Source of the DNA: Rubrivivax sp.
GTDB lineage: Bacteria; Pseudomonadota; Gammaproteobacteria; Burkholderiales; Burkholderiaceae_C
DNA: 64,000 bases
Direction: 5' to 3'
NCBI GenBank assembly: GCA_030653385.1
Contig: JAURZM010000026.1
Location: 1 to 64,000, forward strand
Shown in pieces: positions 19,059 to 29,060 of the stretch (the stretch's first letter is position 1; every line of letters starts with the position of its first letter). The position numbers and the translations under genes are program-made. The notes under the pieces are model-generated. The model saw only the letters and a list, made by a program, of their open reading frames with translations. It searched no databases and was not told the origin of the DNA.

Positions 19059-19086
19059 AGCCTGCTGAAACGCTGCCGAGCCCGCC

Positions 19087-19452
19087 GTGAGTGTGTCCAA
19101 GGGCTCCTTGTTCGGCCTGGCCCTGTTGGTGCTGGGTGTCAGTGCGGCCAGCCAGTGGTGGGCCGGCTCGCACGACCGCCGGCTGGGCCGCGAAGTGGCT
19201 GCGCTGGCGCAGCCGGGTGACATCCACATGCTGTCGTCCGACAACTGCGCCATCTGCACCGTGGCCCGCCGCTGGCTCCAGCAACACACGGTGGCCTTCA
19301 GCGAATGCAGCATCGAACGCGACCCGGTCTGCCGCGCCACTTTCGAAGCCACCGGCGCGGCCGGCACGCCGGTGATGGTGGTGCGCGGTCGGCCTCAGCT
19401 GGGTTTCCTGCCCGCTAACTTGAAGGGTGCGCTGCAGCCCGTCGTGCGCTAG
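19087..19452 (+). CDS. Membrane-anchored thioredoxin/glutaredoxin-like protein
   Basis: A 121-residue protein. The GTG start at 19087 yields an N-terminal hydrophobic segment (LFGLALLVLGVSAA) that would anchor or export it. A glutaredoxin-like domain follows, with a CAIC active-site pair near residue 55 and the cis-Pro loop in GAAGTPVMVV. It probably handles thiol-disulfide exchange outside the cytoplasm; the partner is unknown. It ends 79 bp before the PQQ-type dehydrogenase start. Confidence 0.75.
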   Translation: MSVSKGSLFGLALLVLGVSAASQWWAGSHDRRLGREVAALAQPGDIHMLSSDNCAICTVARRWLQQHTVAFSECSIERDPVCRATFEATGAAGTPVMVVRGRPQLGFLPANLKGALQPVVR

Positions 19453-19531
19453 ATTAGTTATGTGGCTTACCGCACAGAGCCGTCTGCGCCCGACGCCTAC
19501 CGTTCGAACAACACATGCCAGGAGCCCGGCG

Positions 19532-20842
19532 ATGCACCGTTTTCCACTCAAAGCTGCGGGGCTGGCCCTGTTGTTCGGCGCCGCGCCGTTTGCCTTGCCG
19601 TTTGCCGTGCCATTTGCCGGCGCTGCCACGCTGGACACCGTTTTGGTGGCCAGCGGCTTCAACGCACCGCTCTACGCCACCTCGCCGCTGGCCGGCGGCC
19701 CGATCTTCGTGGTGGAAAAGGGCGGCCTGATCAAAACCGTGCAGGGGGGCTCGGTCAGCACCTTCCTGAGCCTGAGCGTCAGCACCGCCGGTGAACAGGG
19801 GCTGCTGGGCCTGGCTTTCGACCCGGGTTACGCCAACCCGGCGTCGGCCGGCTACCGCCGCTTTTTTGTCAGCACCATCGACGCCAGCAACCAGGACAGC
19901 GTGATCTCGAGCTACCGCACCAGCGACAACCCGCTGGTGGCCGACGCGGCCAGCCGGGTCGAGATCATGCGCTTCGACCAGCCCAATGGCCTGACCAACC
20001 ACAAGGCTGGCTGGCTGGGTTTCAAGCCGGGTGACGCCGACCACCTGTACATCGCCAGCGGCGACGGCGGCGGTGGTTACGACCCGTCGAGCAACGGCCA
20101 GAACACCAACACGCTGCTGGGCAAGATGCTGCGCATCGACATCAACGGCGACGACTTCGCCAGCCCGGACATCAACTACGCCATTCCCGCCGACAACCCC
20201 TTTGCCGGTGTTGCCGGCAGCCGCGGCGAAATTTTCGCCTACGGCCTGCGCAACCCCTGGCGCAACAGCTTCGACCGCCTGACCGGCGACCTGTGGATCG
20301 CCGACGTGGGCCAAAGCGCCCGTGAAGAGGTCAACCTGCTGCTGGACAGCAGCGCCGGCGGCGAAAACTTCGGCTGGCGCGTGCGTGAAGGCGACATCGC
20401 CACGCCAGGTGTCGGCGGCCCGCTGCAGCCGGGCATGGACGACCCGCTGCTCGTCTACACACGCAGCTTCGGTGGCTCCATCACCGGCGGCTACGTGGTG
20501 CGCGAGGTCGGCTCGCCGCTGTACGGCCAGTACCTCTTCGGCGACTTCGTCAGCGGCCGCATCTGGTCGGTGCTGGCCGACGGCAACCCCAAGACCATGG
20601 CCGACGCCACCGAGTGGACAGCGATGCTGGATGCCGGTGCGGGTGGTGTGCTGGGGAACATCGCTTCTTTCGGCGAAGGCGCGGGCGGCGAGATCTACAT
20701 CGTCGACTTCGGCGGCAAGGTGGTGCAGGTGGTGCCCGAACCGGCACCGGCACTGCTGCTGGCCATGGGCCTGGCCGGTTTGGCCTGGCGCCGTTCTGCG
20801 GCCGCGCGGCGTGAAAAAGCCGAAGCCGCCGCCTTGGGCTAG
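19532..20842 (+). CDS. PQQ-dependent sugar dehydrogenase-like beta-propeller, PEP-CTERM anchored
   Basis: A 436-residue exported protein of the soluble aldose sugar dehydrogenase (YliI/GdhB) type. A signal peptide (about residues 1-30, with LPFAVPFAGA) is followed by propeller motifs EQGLLGLAFDPGYA, GDGGGGYDPSSNGQN, YGLRNPWRNSFD and GDLWIADVGQSAREEVN. The C-terminus has a PEP-CTERM sorting signal: VPEP at about residue 401, a hydrophobic run, then RR. ATG at 19532 has a GGAG site and precedes the signal peptide. No exosortase gene is in the window. Confidence 0.87.
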   Translation: MHRFPLKAAGLALLFGAAPFALPFAVPFAGAATLDTVLVASGFNAPLYATSPLAGGPIFVVEKGGLIKTVQGGSVSTFLSLSVSTAGEQGLLGLAFDPGYANPASAGYRRFFVSTIDASNQDSVISSYRTSDNPLVADAASRVEIMRFDQPNGLTNHKAGWLGFKPGDADHLYIASGDGGGGYDPSSNGQNTNTLLGKMLRIDINGDDFASPDINYAIPADNPFAGVAGSRGEIFAYGLRNPWRNSFDRLTGDLWIADVGQSAREEVNLLLDSSAGGENFGWRVREGDIATPGVGGPLQPGMDDPLLVYTRSFGGSITGGYVVREVGSPLYGQYLFGDFVSGRIWSVLADGNPKTMADATEWTAMLDAGAGGVLGNIASFGEGAGGEIYIVDFGGKVVQVVPEPAPALLLAMGLAGLAWRRSAAARREKAEAAALG

Positions 20843-21462
20843 AGCCCCAAGCGCGCCAAAGAGCCGCGGCCCTGCCGCACCAGCACCGGTTCGTCGGCGC
20901 TGAAGTCGATCACCGTGGTGGGCTCCATCGGGCAGGCGCCTGCGTCCACCACCGCCTGCAGGGCCTTCTGGAAGCGGTCGCGGATGTCGTTGGCGTCGTT
21001 CATCGGCTCGCTGTCGCCGGGGGCGATCAAGGTCGTGGCCAGCAGCGGTTCACCAAACAGCGCCAGCAGTTCCTGCGTCACCTGGTGGTCGGGCACACGC
21101 AGCCCGATGGTGCGGCGGCTGGGGTGGCTCAGGCGCCTTGGCACTTCCTTGGTGGCTTCCAGGATGAAGGTGTAGGGCCCGGGTGTGCCCAGCTTCAGCA
21201 GCCGGTACTGCCGGTTGTCGACACGTGCAAAACGCGCCAGTTCACTCAGGTCCTTGCACAACAGTGTCAGGTGGTGTTTGTCGTCCACCTGGCGGATGCG
21301 GCGCAGGTTTTCTGCGGCCGTCTTGTCGTCCAGGCGGCACACCAGCGCATAGCTGCTGTCGGTGGGCACCGCGGCAATGCCACCGTCGTGCAGGATCTGC
21401 GCCGCCTGCTTCAGCAGCCGCAGCTGCGGGTTCTGCGGGTGGACTTCAAAAAGTTGCGACAA
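20839..21462 (-). CDS. Sua5/YciO family protein
   Basis: A 207-residue protein of the YrdC/Sua5 superfamily, closer to YciO than to TsaC. The motifs GGIAAVPTDSSYALVCRLDD, KHHLTLLCKDLSE and the conserved TPGPYTFILEAT segment are present. True t6A synthases share this fold, so tRNA threonylcarbamoyladenosine function is possible but uncertain. Its stop shares the palindrome CTAG (20839-20842) with the stop of the convergent PQQ-type gene. Confidence 0.83.
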   Translation of the reverse strand: MSQLFEVHPQNPQLRLLKQAAQILHDGGIAAVPTDSSYALVCRLDDKTAAENLRRIRQVDDKHHLTLLCKDLSELARFARVDNRQYRLLKLGTPGPYTFILEATKEVPRRLSHPSRRTIGLRVPDHQVTQELLALFGEPLLATTLIAPGDSEPMNDANDIRDRFQKALQAVVDAGACPMEPTTVIDFSADEPVLVRQGRGSLARLGL

Positions 21463-21482
21463 GGTTCAGTTTCGTTCAACCC

Positions 21483-21568
21483 AGCTTCCCGCCGCGGAAC
21501 CGGCTTCGCCGGGCCGCTGGCGGACGGCCCCCTTGGGGGGTAGCGAGCGCAAGCGAGCGTGGGGGCTC
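21483..21568 (-). repeat. Dispersed GC-rich intergenic repeat, copy A
   Basis: Read on the minus strand this runs from GAGCCCCCACGCTCGC through CTACCCCCCAAGGGGGCC to the end GCGGGAAGCT. It matches copy B (26361-26446) over about 85 bp with scattered differences, and a shorter related stretch inside the pirin gene. It contains a short palindrome around GAGCGCAAGCGAGC and a C6/G6 arm. It begins inside the TGA stop codon of the fumarase gene. It looks like a REP/BIME-type element. Confidence 0.75.
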
Positions 21569-23096
21569 ACAAGACCATCACCGGGATTTTGCCAATCCGC
21601 GTCTGCCATTCTTTCGGTGCCGTGTTGTGCACGCTCGTGCCGGTGGCGTCCACGGCCACGGTGACCGGCATGTCGACGACGTCGAATTCGTAGATGGCTT
21701 CCATGCCCAGGTCGGCAAAACCCAGCACCTTCGAGCCCTTGATGGCCTTGGCCACCAGGTAGGCGGCTCCGCCCACGGCCATCAGGTAGGCGCTCTTGTG
21801 TTTTTTGATGGCCTCGATGCCGGCGGGCCCACGTTCGGCCTTGCCGATCATGCCGATGAGGCCGGTTTGCGCCAGCATCATCTCGGTGAACTTGTCCATG
21901 CGCGTGGCGGTGGTGGGGCCGGCTGGGCCGACCACTTCGTCGCGCACCGGGTCCACCGGGCCGACGTAGTAGATGACGCGGTTGGTGAAGTCCACCGGCA
22001 GCGGCTCGCCCTTGGCCAGCATGTCCTGGATGCGCTTGTGCGCGGCGTCGCGGCCGGTCAGCATCTTGCCGCTCAGCAGCAGCGTGTCGCCGGGTTTCCA
22101 GCTGGCCACGGTTTCACGGGTCAGCGTGTTCAGGTCGACCCGCTGGCTCTTGTTGTAGTCGGGGGCCCACTTCACGTCGGGCCACAGGTCCAGGCTGGGT
22201 GGGTCCAAGTAGACCGGGCCGCTGCCGTCCAGCACCAGGTGGGCGTGGCGGGTGGCCGCGCAGTTCGGAATCATCGCCACCGGCTTGCTGGCGGCGTGCG
22301 TGGGCCAGGTCGCGATCTTCACGTCCAGCACCGTCGTCAGGCCACCCAGGCCCTGGGCGCCGATGCCCAGCGCGTTGACTTTTTCGTAGAGCTCGATGCG
22401 AAGCTCTTCCAGCTTGTTCTGCGGCCCGCGGGCCAGCAGGTCGAACATGTCGATGGGCTCCATCAACACTTCCTTGGCCAGCAGCATCGCCTTTTCGGCC
22501 GTGCCACCGACGCCGATGCCCAGCATGCCCGGCGGGCACCAGCCAGCGCCCATCGTGGGCACGGTCTTCATGACCCAGTCCACCAGGTTGTCGCTGGGGT
22601 TCATCATGATGAACTTGCTCTTGTTCTCGCTGCCGCCGCCCTTGGCAGCCACCGTCACGTCCAGCGTGTGGCCGGGCACCACGGTCATGTGCACAACCGC
22701 CGGCGTGTTGTCCTTGGTGTTCTTGCGCTCGAAGATGGGGTCGGACAGCACCGAGCCGCGCAGCTTGTTGTCGCTGTTCAGGTAAGCGCGGCGCACGCCT
22801 TCGTTGACGGCGTCTTCGATGCTGCCGGCAAAACCCTCGAAGCGCACGTCCATGCCGATCTTCAGGAACACGTTGACGATGCCGGTGTCCTGGCAGATGG
22901 GCCGGCGGCCTTCGGCGCACATGCGGCTGTTGGTCAGGATCTGCGCGATGGCGTCCTTGGCCGCGGCGCTCTGCTCACGTTCGTAGGCACGCGCCAGGTG
23001 GCTGATGTAGTCGGCCGGGTGGAAGTAGCTGATGTACTGCAGCGCGGCGGCAACCGATTCGATGAGGTCGGCCTGGCGGATGGTGGTGGTGCTCAT
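21567..23096 (-). CDS. Class I fumarate hydratase (4Fe-4S)
   Basis: A 509-residue oxygen-sensitive fumarase, interconverting fumarate and malate in the TCA cycle. Three likely cluster-ligand Cys are in RRPICQDTGIVN, GAGWCPPGMLG and PNCAATRH. The C-terminal beta domain segment VDPVRDEVVGPAGPTTATRMDKF and FADLGMEAIYEFDVVDMPVTVAVD is intact. Length matches FumA/FumB-like enzymes. The next upstream gene on this strand (UPF0114) ends 22 bp before its start. Confidence 0.93.
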   Translation of the reverse strand: MSTTTIRQADLIESVAAALQYISYFHPADYISHLARAYEREQSAAAKDAIAQILTNSRMCAEGRRPICQDTGIVNVFLKIGMDVRFEGFAGSIEDAVNEGVRRAYLNSDNKLRGSVLSDPIFERKNTKDNTPAVVHMTVVPGHTLDVTVAAKGGGSENKSKFIMMNPSDNLVDWVMKTVPTMGAGWCPPGMLGIGVGGTAEKAMLLAKEVLMEPIDMFDLLARGPQNKLEELRIELYEKVNALGIGAQGLGGLTTVLDVKIATWPTHAASKPVAMIPNCAATRHAHLVLDGSGPVYLDPPSLDLWPDVKWAPDYNKSQRVDLNTLTRETVASWKPGDTLLLSGKMLTGRDAAHKRIQDMLAKGEPLPVDFTNRVIYYVGPVDPVRDEVVGPAGPTTATRMDKFTEMMLAQTGLIGMIGKAERGPAGIEAIKKHKSAYLMAVGGAAYLVAKAIKGSKVLGFADLGMEAIYEFDVVDMPVTVAVDATGTSVHNTAPKEWQTRIGKIPVMVL

Positions 23097-23118
23097 GGCA
23101 GGTGCTCCCGTGAAGGGT

Positions 23119-23739
23119 TCAGTGCTTGCCCGAAGGCGAAGACATCATGCGGTCGGCCAGCGCGATGGCCAGGGCCGAAAACAGGAAGGCCAGGTGGATC
23201 AACGTCTGCCACAGCAAGACCTTCTCGCTGTAGTTCTCGGCGTTGATGAAGGTCTTCAGCAGGTGGATGCTGCTGATGCCGATGATGGCCGTGGCCAGCT
23301 TGACCTTCAGCACGCTGGCGTTGACGTGGCTCAGCCACTCGGGCTGGTCGGGGTGGCCTTCCAGGTTCATGCGCGAAACGAAGGTTTCATAGCCCCCGAC
23401 GATGACCATGATCAGCAGGTTGCTGATCATCACGACGTCGATCAGGCCCAGCACCACCAGCATGATCACGGTCTCGTTGAGCTTGGGCACCCAGTCGGGG
23501 TCGGCCTTGTAGCCGATGCTGTCGACCAGCATCTTCAGTGCGTCCTTGTCGCCGAACACGGCCGAGATCAGGTGCGACAGTTCGACCCAGAAGTGGAAGA
23601 CGTACACACACTGCGCAACGATCAGGCCCAGGTACAGCGGCAGCTGAAGCCAGCGGCTGGCGAAAATCAGGTTGGGCAGCGGCGGCATGCGCTGAGGCTT
23701 GGGTGAAGTGGGCGGGCCTTCCGGCACGGGTGTGGACAT
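23119..23739 (-). CDS. UPF0114/YqhA family membrane protein
   Basis: A 206-residue protein with about four transmembrane segments: [55 protein letters not shown] and [19 protein letters not shown]. The polar segment [11 protein letters not shown] between helices is the family hallmark. Function is unknown. ATG at 23739 (MSTPVPEG) is preferred over a TTG three codons upstream. It is upstream of, and probably co-transcribed with, the fumarase. Confidence 0.83.
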   Translation of the reverse strand: MSTPVPEGPPTSPKPQRMPPLPNLIFASRWLQLPLYLGLIVAQCVYVFHFWVELSHLISAVFGDKDALKMLVDSIGYKADPDWVPKLNETVIMLVVLGLIDVVMISNLLIMVIVGGYETFVSRMNLEGHPDQPEWLSHVNASVLKVKLATAIIGISSIHLLKTFINAENYSEKVLLWQTLIHLAFLFSALAIALADRMMSSPSGKH

Positions 23740-23785
23740 GGGGTACAAAGCCTCGGTGGATCAGGGGGTGACCCGATTGCCGCAA

Positions 23786-23791
23786 ATTGTA
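23786..23791 (-). promoter_or_regulatory. Candidate -10 element upstream of the UPF0114 gene
   Basis: On the minus strand TACAAT lies 46 bp upstream of the ATG at 23739 and is one base from the consensus TATAAT. No convincing -35 hexamer is seen at 16-18 bp, so this is a weak call. Confidence 0.3.
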
Positions 23792-23905
23792 GGTTCATGA
23801 CCATCCACCGCTGGTGAGCCCGTCAGGTGTCCGTCAGAGCGGGCGCTTAGCTTCCGGGCGCAGCCCCAGACCCATCAGAGCCCATTCAAGCCGCAGGAGA
23901 CACGC

Positions 23906-25882
23906 ATGTCAGACACCCAGCCCACCGAGTTGAAAACCCATCAGCCGCCAGCCGCCCTGGTGGCCGCTGCCCGGGTCTCGGGCATGGCCGCCTACCAGAA
24001 GCTGGTGGACGAAGCCGACCGCGACTACGAAGGCTACTGGGCCCGCCTGGCGCGCGAATTCGTGAGCTGGAAGACACCCTTCACGAAGGTGCTGGACAGC
24101 AGCCAGGCGCCGTTTTTCAAGTGGTTCGAAGACGGCACGCTGAACGTGTCCTACAACTGCCTGGACCGCAACGTCGAACGGGGCCTGGGTGACAAGACAG
24201 CCATCATCTTCGAGGCCGACGACGGCGCGGTGACAAAGGTCAGCTACAGCCAGCTGCTGGCCATGGTGTGCCAATTTGCCAACGCGCTGAAGGCGCGTGG
24301 GGTGAAAAAGGGTGACCGGGTCGTCATCTACATGAGCATGTCGGTCGAAGGTGTGGCCGCCATGCAGGCTTGCGCGCGCATCGGCGCCATCCATTCGGTG
24401 GTTTTTGGCGGCTTCAGCGCCCAGAGCGTGCGCGACCGCGTGCAGGACGCTGGTGCGGTGATGATCATCACCGCCGACGAACAGGCGCGGGGCGGCAAGA
24501 GCCTGCCGCTGAAGAACATCGTCGACGAGGCGCTGGCGCTGGGTGGCTGCGAGACCATCCAAAACGTCATCGTCTACAAACGCACCGGCGGCACCATCCA
24601 CTGGAACCCGGCTCGCGACCGCTGGCTGCACGAAGAACTGGCCAGCCAGCCGAGCACCTGCGAACCCGAATGGGTGGGGGCCGAACATCCGCTCTTCCTG
24701 CTGTACACCAGCGGCAGCACCGGCAAGCCCAAGGGCGTGCAGCACAGCAGCGGCGGCTACCTGCTGCACGCAGCGCTGACCACGGCCTGGACCTTCGACC
24801 TGAAGGACAACGACATCTTCTGGTGCACGGCCGACATCGGATGGGTCACCGGCCACAGCTACATCACCTACGGCCCGCTGGCCCTGGGCGGCACCGAGAT
24901 CGTGTTCGAAGGGGTGCCCACCTTCCCCGATGCGGCACGCTTCTGGAAGACCGTCGAAAAACACAAGGTCACCATCTTCTACACCGCCCCCACGGCCATC
25001 CGCTCGCTGATCAAGGCAGCCGAAGGCAACCCCGCGGTGCACCCGAACAAAAGCGACCTCAGCAGCCTGCGCATCCTGGGCAGCGTGGGCGAACCCATCA
25101 ACCCGGCCGCCTGGGAGTGGTACTACCTGCACGTGGGCGGTGGCCGCTGCCCCATCGTCGACACCTTCTGGCAAACCGAAACCGGCGGCCATGTCATCAC
25201 GCCGCTGCCGGGTGCCACGCCCATGGTGCCGGGTTCCTGCACCTTGCCGTTCCCCGGCATCACGGCGGCCATCGTCGACGAAACCGGGGCCGACGTGCCC
25301 AACGGCAGCGGCGGCATCCTGGTCATCAAGAAGCCCTGGCCCAGCATGATCCGCACCATCTGGGGCGACCCCGACCGCTTCGTGAAGAGCTACTACCCGC
25401 CCGAGCTGAAGGGCTACTACCTGGCCGGTGACGGTTCTATCCGCGACAAGCACACCGGCTACTTCACCATCACCGGCCGCATCGACGATGTGCTGAACGT
25501 GTCAGGCCACCGCATGGGCACGATGGAGATCGAGTCGGCGCTGGTCAGCCACACCGAGCTGGTGGCCGAAGCCGCCGTGGTGGGCCGCCCCGACGACACC
25601 ACCGGCGAGGCCATCTGCGCCTTCGTGGTCTTGAAGCGCAGCCGCCCCACGGGCGACGAAGCCAAGAAGATCGCCAACGAACTGCGCAGCTGGGTGGCCA
25701 AGGAGATCGGCCCCATCGCCAAGCCCAAGGACATCCGTTTCGGCGAAAACCTGCCCAAGACCCGCAGCGGCAAGATCATGCGCCGCCTGCTGCGCAGCAT
25801 TGCCAAGGGCGAAGCCATCACGCAGGACACCAGCACGCTGGAGAACCCCGCGATCCTGGAGCAGTTGGGCCAGGCCAACTGA
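23906..25882 (+). CDS. acs: Acetyl-CoA synthetase
   Basis: A 658-residue AMP-forming ligase that turns acetate, ATP and CoA into acetyl-CoA. The P-loop [20 protein letters not shown], the motif [12 protein letters not shown], the hinge [20 protein letters not shown] and the catalytic/acetylation Lys in [13 protein letters not shown] are all present. Length matches bacterial Acs (about 650). A purine-rich site (GCAGGAG) precedes the ATG. A strong terminator follows at 25902. Confidence 0.96.
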   Translation: MSDTQPTELKTHQPPAALVAAARVSGMAAYQKLVDEADRDYEGYWARLAREFVSWKTPFTKVLDSSQAPFFKWFEDGTLNVSYNCLDRNVERGLGDKTAIIFEADDGAVTKVSYSQLLAMVCQFANALKARGVKKGDRVVIYMSMSVEGVAAMQACARIGAIHSVVFGGFSAQSVRDRVQDAGAVMIITADEQARGGKSLPLKNIVDEALALGGCETIQNVIVYKRTGGTIHWNPARDRWLHEELASQPSTCEPEWVGAEHPLFLLYTSGSTGKPKGVQHSSGGYLLHAALTTAWTFDLKDNDIFWCTADIGWVTGHSYITYGPLALGGTEIVFEGVPTFPDAARFWKTVEKHKVTIFYTAPTAIRSLIKAAEGNPAVHPNKSDLSSLRILGSVGEPINPAAWEWYYLHVGGGRCPIVDTFWQTETGGHVITPLPGATPMVPGSCTLPFPGITAAIVDETGADVPNGSGGILVIKKPWPSMIRTIWGDPDRFVKSYYPPELKGYYLAGDGSIRDKHTGYFTITGRIDDVLNVSGHRMGTMEIESALVSHTELVAEAAVVGRPDDTTGEAICAFVVLKRSRPTGDEAKKIANELRSWVAKEIGPIAKPKDIRFGENLPKTRSGKIMRRLLRSIAKGEAITQDTSTLENPAILEQLGQAN

Positions 25883-25901
25883 TCTGATCCGGTTTCCAGC
25901 G

Positions 25902-25938
25902 ACAAGGGCCGGGCGTGAGCCCGGCCCTTGTGCTTTTT
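25902..25938 (+). terminator. Rho-independent terminator after acs
   Basis: ACAAGGGCCGGGC at 25902-25914 pairs perfectly with GCCCGGCCCTTGT at 25919-25931 around a GTGA loop, followed by GCTTTTT. The 13-bp stem and T run make this one of the clearest terminators in the window. Confidence 0.92.
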
Positions 25939-25991
25939 GAAGCGCCTGCCGGTCCCTGCTTGAGCTACAGTGCCCTCAGGAGAAACCCGCC

Positions 25992-26357
25992 ATGCCCATG
26001 GTCATCATCGGAGTGCTGTTGCTCGCCGCCAGGTGGGCCGAGTGGGGGCCGTTTGCGACCTGGTCGTGGTGGGTCGTGCTGTCGCCTTTTGCCTTGGCCG
26101 TGCTGTGGTGGCACTTTGCCGATTCCTCGGGCTGGACCAAGCGGCGCGAGATGGACAAGATGGAAAAGCGCAAGGTCGATCGCCGCGAGCAGCAGATGGA
26201 AGCCCTGGGCATGGGCAAGCGCCGCGACAAGGTCATCACCAAGGCACAACGTGCCAAGGCCGTGACCATCAGTTCCGACCCCACGCACGCCGGCCGCGAC
26301 GCGCCCAGCAAACCCATCGACCAAGCCGAGCCCCCGCGCCGGGAACCCAAGCTGTAG
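25992..26357 (+). CDS. Small Trp-rich membrane protein (TIGR04438-like)
   Basis: A 121-residue protein with a hydrophobic N-terminal half containing many Trp residues (AARWAEWGPFATWSWWVVL) and one or two transmembrane segments, then a highly charged, mostly basic cytoplasmic tail (KRREMDKMEKRKVDRREQQ). It resembles a small Trp-rich family I know from Burkholderiales. Function is unknown. AGGAG lies upstream of the ATG. It sits alone between the acs terminator and repeat copy B. Confidence 0.78.
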   Translation: MPMVIIGVLLLAARWAEWGPFATWSWWVVLSPFALAVLWWHFADSSGWTKRREMDKMEKRKVDRREQQMEALGMGKRRDKVITKAQRAKAVTISSDPTHAGRDAPSKPIDQAEPPRREPKL

Positions 26358-26360
26358 GCA

Positions 26361-26446
26361 GAGCCCCCAAGCTCGCTGGCGCTGGCTGCCCCCCAAGGAG
26401 GGTTTCCGCCGACGGACTGGCAGAGCCAGTTCCGTGGCGGCAAGCT
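26361..26446 (+). repeat. Dispersed GC-rich intergenic repeat, copy B
   Basis: From GAGCCCCCAAGCTCGC through CTGCCCCCCAAGGAGGG to GGCGGCAAGCT this matches copy A (21483-21568, opposite strand) along its whole length with substitutions. It begins 3 bp after the stop codon of the Trp-rich protein, just as copy A begins at the fumarase stop. This shared placement just downstream of a gene is typical of REP-like elements. Confidence 0.75.
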
Positions 26447-26474
26447 TGATCTGCCAGGCGCGGCGCCAGTTGGG

Positions 26475-28151
26475 TCAATCTCCGTCCAGCACCGCGCCCG
26501 TGCTGGCGCTGGACGCATTCTTCGCAAACTTGGCCAGCACACCCCGCGTGTACCGCGGCGCCGGCTGCTTCCACAGCGCGCGGCGGCGGGCGATTTCTGC
26601 GTCGTCCACGTTCAACTGCAGCAGCAGTCGGTGCGCGTCGATGGTGATGGTGTCGCCTTCGTGCACCAGCGCAATCACGCCGCCGGCATAAGCTTCCGGC
26701 GCCACGTGGCCCACCACCATGCCCCAGGTGCCACCCGAAAAGCGGCCGTCGGTGATCAGGCCCACGCTTTCACCCAGCCCCTGGCCGATCAGTGCGCCAG
26801 TGGGGGCCAGCATCTCGGGCATGCCCGGTCCGCCCTTGGGGCCCAGGTAACGCAGCACCATCACGTCGCCGGCCACGATCTGCTTGGCCATGATGGCGGC
26901 CAGCGCACTCTGCTCGTCGTCGAACACCCGCGCCGGGCCGGTGATGACCGGGTTTTTCAGGCCGGTGATCTTGGCCACGCAGCCTTCGGGGCTGAGGTTG
27001 CCCTTCAGGATGGCCAGGTGGCCTTCGGCGTAGATCGGCTGGGCGACCGCGCGGATGACATCCTGGTCGGCCCGCAGCGGCGGAATCTCGGCCAGGTTTT
27101 CTGCCACCGTCTTGCCGGTGATGGTCATGCAGTCGCCATGCAGCAAGCCGGCTTCCAGCATCACCTTCATCACCGCTGGAATGCCACCGGCACGGTGCAG
27201 GTCGATGGCCAGGTACTGGCCGCTGGGCTTCAGGTCACACAGCACCGGCACCTTGCGCCGCATGCGCTCGAAGTCGTCGATGGTCCAGTCGACCTCGGCG
27301 GCATGCGCGATGGCCAGAAAGTGCAGCACGGCATTGGTGCTGCCCCCGGTGGCCATGATCACGGCCACGGCGTTTTCGATCGCCTTTTTGGTGACGATGT
27401 CGCGCGGCTTCAGGTCGGCCTTCACGGCGGCCACCAGCGCGCGCGCAGCGGCTTCGGTGTGCGCCAGGATGGGGTCTTCGACGTTGGCCATGGTCGACGC
27501 AAAGGGCAAGCTCATGCCCAGTGCCTCGAAGGCTGAGGACATGGTGTTGGCGGTGTACATGCCGCCGCATGAACCACTGCCCGGAATGGCGCGGCGCTCG
27601 ATCTGGCAGAAGTCTTCTTCGCTCATGTTGCCGGCGCTGAACTGGCCCACGGCTTCGAAGACGCTGACGATGTTGAGGTCTTGCCCCTTGTACCTGCCCG
27701 GCAGGATGGTGCCGCCATAGACGTAGATGGCCGGCACATTGGCGCGCAGCATGCCCATCATGCCGCCGGGCATGTTCTTGTCGCAGCCGCCGATGACCAG
27801 CACGCCGTCCATCCACTGGCCGCCGACGCAGGTTTCCACGCAGTCGGCGATGACCTCGCGTGACACCAGGCTGTACTTCATGCCCTCGGTGCCCATGGCC
27901 ATGCCGTCGCTGATGGTGGGTGTGCCGAAAGTCTGCGGGTTGGCGCCTGCGGCCTTCAGTGCGTTCACCGCCGCGTCGGCCAGCTTCTGCAAGCCGCTGT
28001 TGCAGGGGGTGATGGTGCTGTGGCCGTTGGCCACACCGATCATCGGCTTGCCGAAGTCGCCTTCGGTGTAGCCCATGCCGTAGTACATGGAGCGGTTCGG
28101 GGCGCGGGCCACGCCTTCGGTGATGTTCTTGCTGCGGCGGTTGGCGCTCAT
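26475..28151 (-). CDS. ilvD: Dihydroxy-acid dehydratase
   Basis: A 558-residue Fe-S enzyme of branched-chain amino acid synthesis that dehydrates dihydroxy acids to 2-keto acids. Three Cys expected to hold the cluster are in [24 protein letters not shown] and [14 protein letters not shown]. The signature [21 protein letters not shown] is near the C-terminus. The length matches the short form, which in characterised members carries a 2Fe-2S cluster. Divergent from lgt with an 87-bp gap. Confidence 0.95.
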   Translation of the reverse strand: MSANRRSKNITEGVARAPNRSMYYGMGYTEGDFGKPMIGVANGHSTITPCNSGLQKLADAAVNALKAAGANPQTFGTPTISDGMAMGTEGMKYSLVSREVIADCVETCVGGQWMDGVLVIGGCDKNMPGGMMGMLRANVPAIYVYGGTILPGRYKGQDLNIVSVFEAVGQFSAGNMSEEDFCQIERRAIPGSGSCGGMYTANTMSSAFEALGMSLPFASTMANVEDPILAHTEAAARALVAAVKADLKPRDIVTKKAIENAVAVIMATGGSTNAVLHFLAIAHAAEVDWTIDDFERMRRKVPVLCDLKPSGQYLAIDLHRAGGIPAVMKVMLEAGLLHGDCMTITGKTVAENLAEIPPLRADQDVIRAVAQPIYAEGHLAILKGNLSPEGCVAKITGLKNPVITGPARVFDDEQSALAAIMAKQIVAGDVMVLRYLGPKGGPGMPEMLAPTGALIGQGLGESVGLITDGRFSGGTWGMVVGHVAPEAYAGGVIALVHEGDTITIDAHRLLLQLNVDDAEIARRRALWKQPAPRYTRGVLAKFAKNASSASTGAVLDGD

Positions 28152-28238
28152 CGGGGGGCTTCCTTTGCTGAATCCGGGAGTTTATCGGCGCCGTGGACAA
28201 TGGCCGTTCCTGATCGCTGCCTGCCGGAGACGCCCCCG

Positions 28239-29060
28239 ATGCTCGTGCATCCCCAGTTCAACCCCGTGGCCCTGTCGCTGGGCCCCATTTCCATCCACTG
28301 GTACGGGCTGAGCTACCTCGCCGCCTTTGGCCTTTTCCTGTGGCTGGCCGGCCGGCGTGTGCAAAAGCCCTGGTTCGCCCAGGTGGGCTGGACGCGCCGC
28401 GACGTCGAAGACATGCTGTTCTACGGTGTGCTGGGGGTCATCATCGGCGGCCGACTGGGTTACACACTCTTCTACAAGCCCGATGTCTACCTGGCCGACC
28501 CGATCGGCATCCTGAAGGTCTGGCAAGGCGGCATGGCCTTCCACGGCGGCCTGCTGGGTGTCATCACAGCGATGGCGGTTTTTGCGCGCCGGCGCGGCAG
28601 GCCCTTTCTGCAGGTCATGGACGTGGTGGCACCGGCGGTGCCCATCGGCATTGCCGTCGTGCGAGGGGCCAACTACATCAACGGTGAACTGTGGGGCAGG
28701 GCGGCAGACGCCAGCCTGCCCTGGGCGATGGCCTTCCCGCAAAGCGGCAGCATGGTGCCGCGGCACCCGTCGCAGCTTTACCAGATGGCGCTGGAAGGTC
28801 TGTTGCTCTTTGTGCTGTTGTGGCTCTACGCCCGGCGCGAACGGGCTCAGGGCCAGGTGGCCGCAGCCTTCGTCTTCGGCTACGGTGTGCTGCGCTTCGT
28901 GGCCGAGTACTTCCGCGAACCCGACAGCTTCCTGGGCCTGCTGGCGCTGGGCATGAGCATGGGCCAGTGGCTGTGCCTGCCCATGATCGTGCTGGGTGCC
29001 GGCCTGTGGTTGTGGTCGGGCCAGCGCGCCGGTGGACGGAAGGCAGGAGCCCAGGCATGA
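28239..29060 (+). CDS. lgt: Prolipoprotein diacylglyceryl transferase
   Basis: A 273-residue inner-membrane enzyme that adds diacylglycerol to the lipobox Cys of prolipoproteins. Family motifs include the N-terminal [33 protein letters not shown] with the essential His, and the signature region, which reads [15 protein letters not shown] where most Lgt proteins have G-R-I-G-N-F. The ATG at 28239 precedes the first hydrophobic segment; the open frame upstream is antisense to ilvD. Its stop overlaps dnaQ (ATGA). Confidence 0.94.
   Translation: MLVHPQFNPVALSLGPISIHWYGLSYLAAFGLFLWLAGRRVQKPWFAQVGWTRRDVEDMLFYGVLGVIIGGRLGYTLFYKPDVYLADPIGILKVWQGGMAFHGGLLGVITAMAVFARRRGRPFLQVMDVVAPAVPIGIAVVRGANYINGELWGRAADASLPWAMAFPQSGSMVPRHPSQLYQMALEGLLLFVLLWLYARRERAQGQVAAAFVFGYGVLRFVAEYFREPDSFLGLLALGMSMGQWLCLPMIVLGAGLWLWSGQRAGGRKAGAQA

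Noticed and set aside
19087..20842. Exosortase or glycosyltransferase genes next to the PEP-CTERM genes
   Set aside because: No such gene is seen near either PEP-CTERM gene, so the sorting enzyme must be elsewhere in the genome if it exists.
21483..21568. The intergenic repeat as an insertion sequence end
   Set aside because: It has no transposase, no obvious target duplication and matches only other short intergenic copies.
21183..23246. A 687-codon plus-strand open frame
   Set aside because: It runs antisense through the fumarase and YciO-like genes and has a His/Gly/Ala/Val-rich composition typical of a high-GC shadow; the opposite strand carries clear family motifs.
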